From assembly GCF_014207135.1 (NCBI RefSeq), contig NZ_JACHCC010000001.1:496001-560000 (forward strand): DNA of 64,000 nucleotides, in the 5' to 3' direction. The stretch comes from Pedobacter cryoconitis (GTDB taxonomy: Bacteria; Bacteroidota; Bacteroidia; Sphingobacteriales; Sphingobacteriaceae). The notes beneath the pieces were generated by a model. The model saw only the letters and a list, made by a program, of their open reading frames with translations, had not been told where the DNA came from and made no database searches. How positions within the stretch are numbered: the first letter of the stretch is position 1; every line of letters begins with the position of its first letter. Shown in pieces: positions 60,480-64,000 of this stretch. A program made the translations under genes and the position numbers.

Positions 60480-62327
60480 ATGGAATTTCAATTTATAAAC
60501 TTATTACCTTCAAACTGGGTCCATGCCTTAGGTATTACCCTTTTTCATTCGCTTTGGGTAGGCACAATCCTGGCTTTAGTAACAAGCCTGATTATCGTTA
60601 GCACAAGAAAAAGTACAGCATCAACCCGGTATAATCTATTGACTGGTGTACTGGGACTGTTTGTTGTAGCGATGGTCTTTATATTCTGCCAGGCTTTAAA
60701 TCATCAGGCCATAGAGCGGATAAATACATTTCAGTTGAATGCGCCGCAGGTGACGGGAGCTGTTGCAGATTCCCCATTGCCAGAAACTGTAAATACTGTC
60801 GTATTCAATAAAATGAGCAGTTTAATGTATCTGTGGAACTCTTATGCTGCACAGATTGTATTGGTTTGGTTTTTGATTATTTGTGCTAAAGCTATTCAGC
60901 TGATGGCTGGTCTGCATACTGTTTACTATCTTAAAAATACGAGTGTTTTTAGCGCTGGAAGTGTTTGGGAAGATAAAGTAAATGAACTTTCTGCAAAACT
61001 GGGGATTACACAAAGTATTAAGCTGTTGCAGTCGGGGATTGCCAAAGTGCCTATGGTTGCAGGGCATCTTAAACCAATTATCTTAATTCCGCTGGGTATG
61101 TTAAATGGTTTAACCACAACTGAGGTGGAGGCTATACTATGTCATGAACTGGCGCATGTGAAACGCAGGGATTATCTGATTAATATTCTGCAAAGTCTGA
61201 TTGAGATTATATTCTTCTTTAATCCGGCAGTATTGTGGGTATCCCGGTTGATTAAAGAAGAACGTGAAAATTGCTGTGATGACCTGGCTTTATCCTGTAC
61301 AAGTAATAAAAAGGAATATATTAAAGCGTTGATTTCCTGTCAGGAATTTCAGTTTAATGTTCCGGAATATGCGATGGGAATTAAAGGGAAAAGGAGCCAG
61401 TTGCTGGAGCGCGTAAGCAGAATGGTTTTTAACCAAAGTTCTTCCCTGAATAAAATGGAGAAAACTATACTGACCTTAGTCCTGATTTCTACTTTGATAT
61501 TTACTGCGGCTTTTACCAATATCACTAAACCGGCTAAAGCTATTCAAAAGGTGGTTTCTAAAATACAGGCAGATGCCGTTCAGGATACGACCAAAAGGAA
61601 GAAACAGGTCAGAGTTATTGAGAGAAAAGTATCTGTAGATAAGGCAGGTGGTAAAACAGTATCTGCTTCAGAGGAACATCATACCGTGAGCGAGATCAAT
61701 GAGATTAAGCAGGCTGATCAGGATGCTGCCAAAGAAGCTGCGGCTATTTATAATAAGGAAGTGGTAGATTATCAGAAGGCGGCAGCGAGATATGACAAAG
61801 CAGCGAAACAATATGCTGTAGATATGAAGAAATATGCCAGAGATGTGGCGGCTAACGGGAAAGTAAAAGCCCCGAAAGCACCAGAGTTTACCGCAGTAAT
61901 GCCTGAGGCTCCCAAAGCCCCTGATGCTCCGATGTCTGTGCCGGTTCCTGTTAACTTACGGATTGCTACTCCGGTAGTACCTGCAACTCCGGTACCGCCA
62001 CTTCCTCCTGTTGAACCGGTTGATAGAAAACGGAATAATAAACGTACGATAGTCAATGATGAAATCACAGGTGCCCGCAAAGTAGTAACGATAACTACTG
62101 ACCGTAGTGGTGATATGTCTGATGAAACGGATGATATTAACAGACAATTGTTGCAGGATGGCGTAATCCGTCAAACCAAAAAACTGAACTATAAATTGAC
62201 TGAACGTGAGCTGGTTGTGAATGGAGTCAAACAATCTGCCGGTTTGCATCAGCAATATGCTGCGAGATATTTGAAAGGTACCAACAGTTCACTTGCTTAT
62301 TCATTTGATGAAAATCCTAAACACTAG
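60480..62327 (+). CDS. M56-family (BlaR1-like) membrane metalloprotease
   Basis: This 615-residue protein has four membrane helices, at about 20-40, 55-75, 125-150 and 335-352. The zinc site is CHELAHVKRRDYL (His222, Glu223, His226), with a downstream KEERENCCDDLAL. After the last helix come about 250 periplasmic residues rich in Lys/Ala/Val, then Pro (KAPKAPEFTAVMPEAPKAPD), and DRKRNNKRTIVNDEIT. No penicillin-binding sensor domain is present, so the signal is not a beta-lactam by that route. It should cut the BlaI-type repressor when activated. Confidence 0.9.
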   Translation: MEFQFINLLPSNWVHALGITLFHSLWVGTILALVTSLIIVSTRKSTASTRYNLLTGVLGLFVVAMVFIFCQALNHQAIERINTFQLNAPQVTGAVADSPLPETVNTVVFNKMSSLMYLWNSYAAQIVLVWFLIICAKAIQLMAGLHTVYYLKNTSVFSAGSVWEDKVNELSAKLGITQSIKLLQSGIAKVPMVAGHLKPIILIPLGMLNGLTTTEVEAILCHELAHVKRRDYLINILQSLIEIIFFFNPAVLWVSRLIKEERENCCDDLALSCTSNKKEYIKALISCQEFQFNVPEYAMGIKGKRSQLLERVSRMVFNQSSSLNKMEKTILTLVLISTLIFTAAFTNITKPAKAIQKVVSKIQADAVQDTTKRKKQVRVIERKVSVDKAGGKTVSASEEHHTVSEINEIKQADQDAAKEAAAIYNKEVVDYQKAAARYDKAAKQYAVDMKKYARDVAANGKVKAPKAPEFTAVMPEAPKAPDAPMSVPVPVNLRIATPVVPATPVPPLPPVEPVDRKRNNKRTIVNDEITGARKVVTITTDRSGDMSDETDDINRQLLQDGVIRQTKKLNYKLTERELVVNGVKQSAGLHQQYAARYLKGTNSSLAYSFDENPKH

Positions 62328-62351
62328 GAGATTTTAGATACCTAAAGATAC

Positions 62352-64000
62352 ATGCTGATGAAACTTAAATTAATGATCATTTTGATCATAGGGATAGCTA
62401 TTGCCTCAGATTTTGCTCAGGCTCAACAAAAAGATGGTCTTATTTCCGGACAAATAAAAGATGCAGACAACAAAGCTTTTGATCTGGCAACGGTAGCACT
62501 ATTTACCGGAAGTGATTCTGTGATGGTTAAAACAACCTTTACACAGGCGGATGGAAAATTTCGTTTTGAAGGGCTGAAGTATGGTCTCTACCAGATCAGG
62601 ATTTCGGCTATGGGTTATACCAATTACCGCAGTGCTTCAATTCAATTGAGCGGATCGTCTGCTTCTCTGGATCTGGGAGATATTCATTTGACAACAACCT
62701 CTAAAAATCTTAAAGAAGTCAATATTACTTCCAGGAAAGCCTTTGTAGAACAGAAAATTGACCGGACTGTAGTTAATGTGGACGCTTTAATTTCAAATGC
62801 AGGAACTTCGGCGCTGGATGTTTTAAGTAAATCGCCAGGAGTAGATGTAGACCAGAATGGGATCATTACTTTAAAAGGGAAATCGGGGGTCACCATTTTT
62901 ATAGATGGTAAACCGTCTTATCTTTCTGGTGCGGATCTGGAAGCTTACCTGCGTTCCATACCTTCCTCTTCACTTGACCAGCTGGAAATCATGACTAATC
63001 CGCCAGCAAAATATGATGCTGCGGGAAATGGAGGGGTGATTAATATTAAAACGAAAAAGGGTACTGTAAGAGGCTTTAATGGTGGTTTAAACTTAAGCCT
63101 TAATCAAGGGAAGATGTCGAGGTCACTCAATAGTTTGAACCTTAATTTCAGAAATAATAAATTCAATTATTTCGCTAACCTGAGCTATAATCTTAATAAT
63201 GGTTTTACAGATCTGGATATTAACAGGACGTATAAAAACGCAGACGGGAGTGTCGCTTCCTTTTTCGATCAGAACAGTTATATCAAAAGACATGGAAATA
63301 CCTATAATGCAAAAACAGGTTTAGATTATTATCAGTCTGACAAAACAACCTGGGGGATTGTACTTACAGGAATGTATAGGGTCAGTACACAGACAAATAA
63401 CAATACCAGTAATCTGTTAAATTCTTCCAGACAGCTTGATTCAATTATTACAGCTAATAATATAGATAAGATTGACTTTAAGAACAAAGCAGTGAATCTG
63501 AATTATCGTCATGAATTTGCAGAGAAAGGACATGAAATCACTGCAGATGCAGATTATCTGAGTTACAGAAACCGGACAGATCAGGTGTACAATAATTTTA
63601 GTTTTTTTCCTGACAAAAGCTTGAAATCGCAGGATATATTAACCGGAAGGCTACCATCCAATATTGATATCTATTCTGTGAAGACAGATTATTCGCTGCC
63701 CTTAAAGAATGAATGGAAGTTTGCAGCAGGACTAAAATCGAGTTATACTAAAACGGATAATACGGCAGATTATGCTTATACACTGGATGGACTCACTAAG
63801 CCTGATTATGATAAGAGTAACCACTTTTTATATAAAGAAAATATTAATGCTGCTTACGTTAACCTCAATAAGGAATTTAAAAGGTTATCAATACAGGCGG
63901 GCTTAAGGATGGAGAATACAGTTTCAACTGGTCATCAGTTAGGTAATTTGCTAAAGCCGGACTCGTCCTTTAAAAGAAATTATACGGGACTTTTTCCAAC
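62352..64000 (+). CDS. TonB-type outer-membrane beta-barrel protein, 3' end outside window
   Basis: The frame is open from ATG 62352 to the end of the window (549 codons so far). It has a signal peptide ending AQAQQ, a carboxypeptidase-regulatory-like domain (GLISGQIKDADNKAFDLATV, FRFEGLKYGLYQIRISAMGY), then a plug-like segment (GTSALDVLSKSPGVDVDQNG, FIDGKPSYLSGADLEAYLRS) and barrel strands. It follows the M56 gene by 24 bp, so it is probably in the BlaI-M56 operon. The ATG at 62358 is an alternative start. Confidence 0.85.
   Translation, partial: MLMKLKLMIILIIGIAIASDFAQAQQKDGLISGQIKDADNKAFDLATVALFTGSDSVMVKTTFTQADGKFRFEGLKYGLYQIRISAMGYTNYRSASIQLSGSSASLDLGDIHLTTTSKNLKEVNITSRKAFVEQKIDRTVVNVDALISNAGTSALDVLSKSPGVDVDQNGIITLKGKSGVTIFIDGKPSYLSGADLEAYLRSIPSSSLDQLEIMTNPPAKYDAAGNGGVINIKTKKGTVRGFNGGLNLSLNQGKMSRSLNSLNLNFRNNKFNYFANLSYNLNNGFTDLDINRTYKNADGSVASFFDQNSYIKRHGNTYNAKTGLDYYQSDKTTWGIVLTGMYRVSTQTNNNTSNLLNSSRQLDSIITANNIDKIDFKNKAVNLNYRHEFAEKGHEITADADYLSYRNRTDQVYNNFSFFPDKSLKSQDILTGRLPSNIDIYSVKTDYSLPLKNEWKFAAGLKSSYTKTDNTADYAYTLDGLTKPDYDKSNHFLYKENINAAYVNLNKEFKRLSIQAGLRMENTVSTGHQLGNLLKPDSSFKRNYTGLFP

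Noticed and set aside
60480..62327. Beta-lactamase sensor role for the M56 protein
   Set aside because: No transpeptidase-like sensor domain with an SxxK motif is present after the last membrane helix.

Overview
The window looks like chromosomal DNA from a Bacteroidetes bacterium of the Pedobacter/Sphingobacteriaceae type. The signs are AT-rich intergenic DNA, TAnnTTTG-type -7 promoter boxes placed very close to start codons, and families typical of the phylum: GLPGLI, DUF4296, OmpP1/FadL and CarboxypepD_reg-like/TonB barrel proteins, an archaeal-type ProRS, a Nfu scaffold, a DHCW cupin and ECF sigma factors. I see no prophage, insertion sequence, CRISPR array or rRNA operon. Most of the window is core housekeeping sequence. 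The accessory-looking parts are 10.0-12.6 kb, 35.2-35.5 kb, 45.9-49.6 kb and 56.3-60.0 kb.

Region by region: 1-5.9 kb holds the 3' end of fbp, rnhA, tRNA-His, a possible small RNA, ubiX, mtaB, lgt and an inositol-monophosphatase-family gene. 5.8-10 kb holds a secreted glucoamylase-like lipoprotein, a DHCW cupin, a Nfu-type Fe-S scaffold, purB and a Thr/Asp-rich mini-lipoprotein. 10.1-11.8 kb is a two-gene stress module: an ECF sigma factor overlapping, by ATGA, a membrane protein with an anti-sigma-like N-terminus and a periplasmic trypsin-like protease. 11.86-12.6 kb is an orphan gene bracketed by a 37-bp exact direct repeat. 12.6-14.5 kb holds DUF72, 1-Cys peroxiredoxin and cold-shock genes.

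14.6-18.2 kb is a minus-strand cluster (THUMP-like methyltransferase, aspartate kinase, GNAT, YggS). 18.3-23.8 kb runs on the plus strand (DUF4296 lipoprotein, mutS2, PQQ-type sugar dehydrogenase, scoAB). 23.8-25.7 kb holds udk and a LysM/RlpA-like protein on the minus strand. 25.9-28.6 kb holds dps, a UbiD-family decarboxylase and a small orphan. 28.7-31.1 kb holds an OmpP1/FadL porin and a Gly/Tyr-rich lipoprotein. 31.2-35.2 kb holds proS, a Cys/Met-metabolism PLP enzyme, a TIGR02757 gene and a DUF1905/YdeI-like gene.

35.2-46 kb is mostly minus strand: a dolichyl-phosphate-mannose-synthase-like glycosyltransferase, two tandem POT peptide transporters, a secreted orphan, a thiolase, a GLPGLI protein and a large TonB-type barrel. 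46.2-50.5 kb carries a second ECF sigma factor with a hydrophobic C-terminal tail, a membrane-anchored J-domain protein, several orphans and a TonB C-terminal-domain protein. 50.6-56.3 kb is a tripartite RND efflux operon (TolC-like, RND, adaptor). 56.4-60 kb is a set of secreted orphans. The window closes with a BlaI-type repressor, an M56/BlaR1-like membrane protease and a truncated TonB-type barrel. A perfect 12-bp palindrome lies inside the repressor promoter.

The most interesting items are the sigma/anti-sigma-protease fusion with its flanking 9-bp inverted sites, the 37-bp repeat-flanked orphan, the 22-bp intergenic palindromic repeat cluster, the BlaI-M56-barrel module without a beta-lactamase, and the RND pump that lacks two of the usual proton-relay residues.
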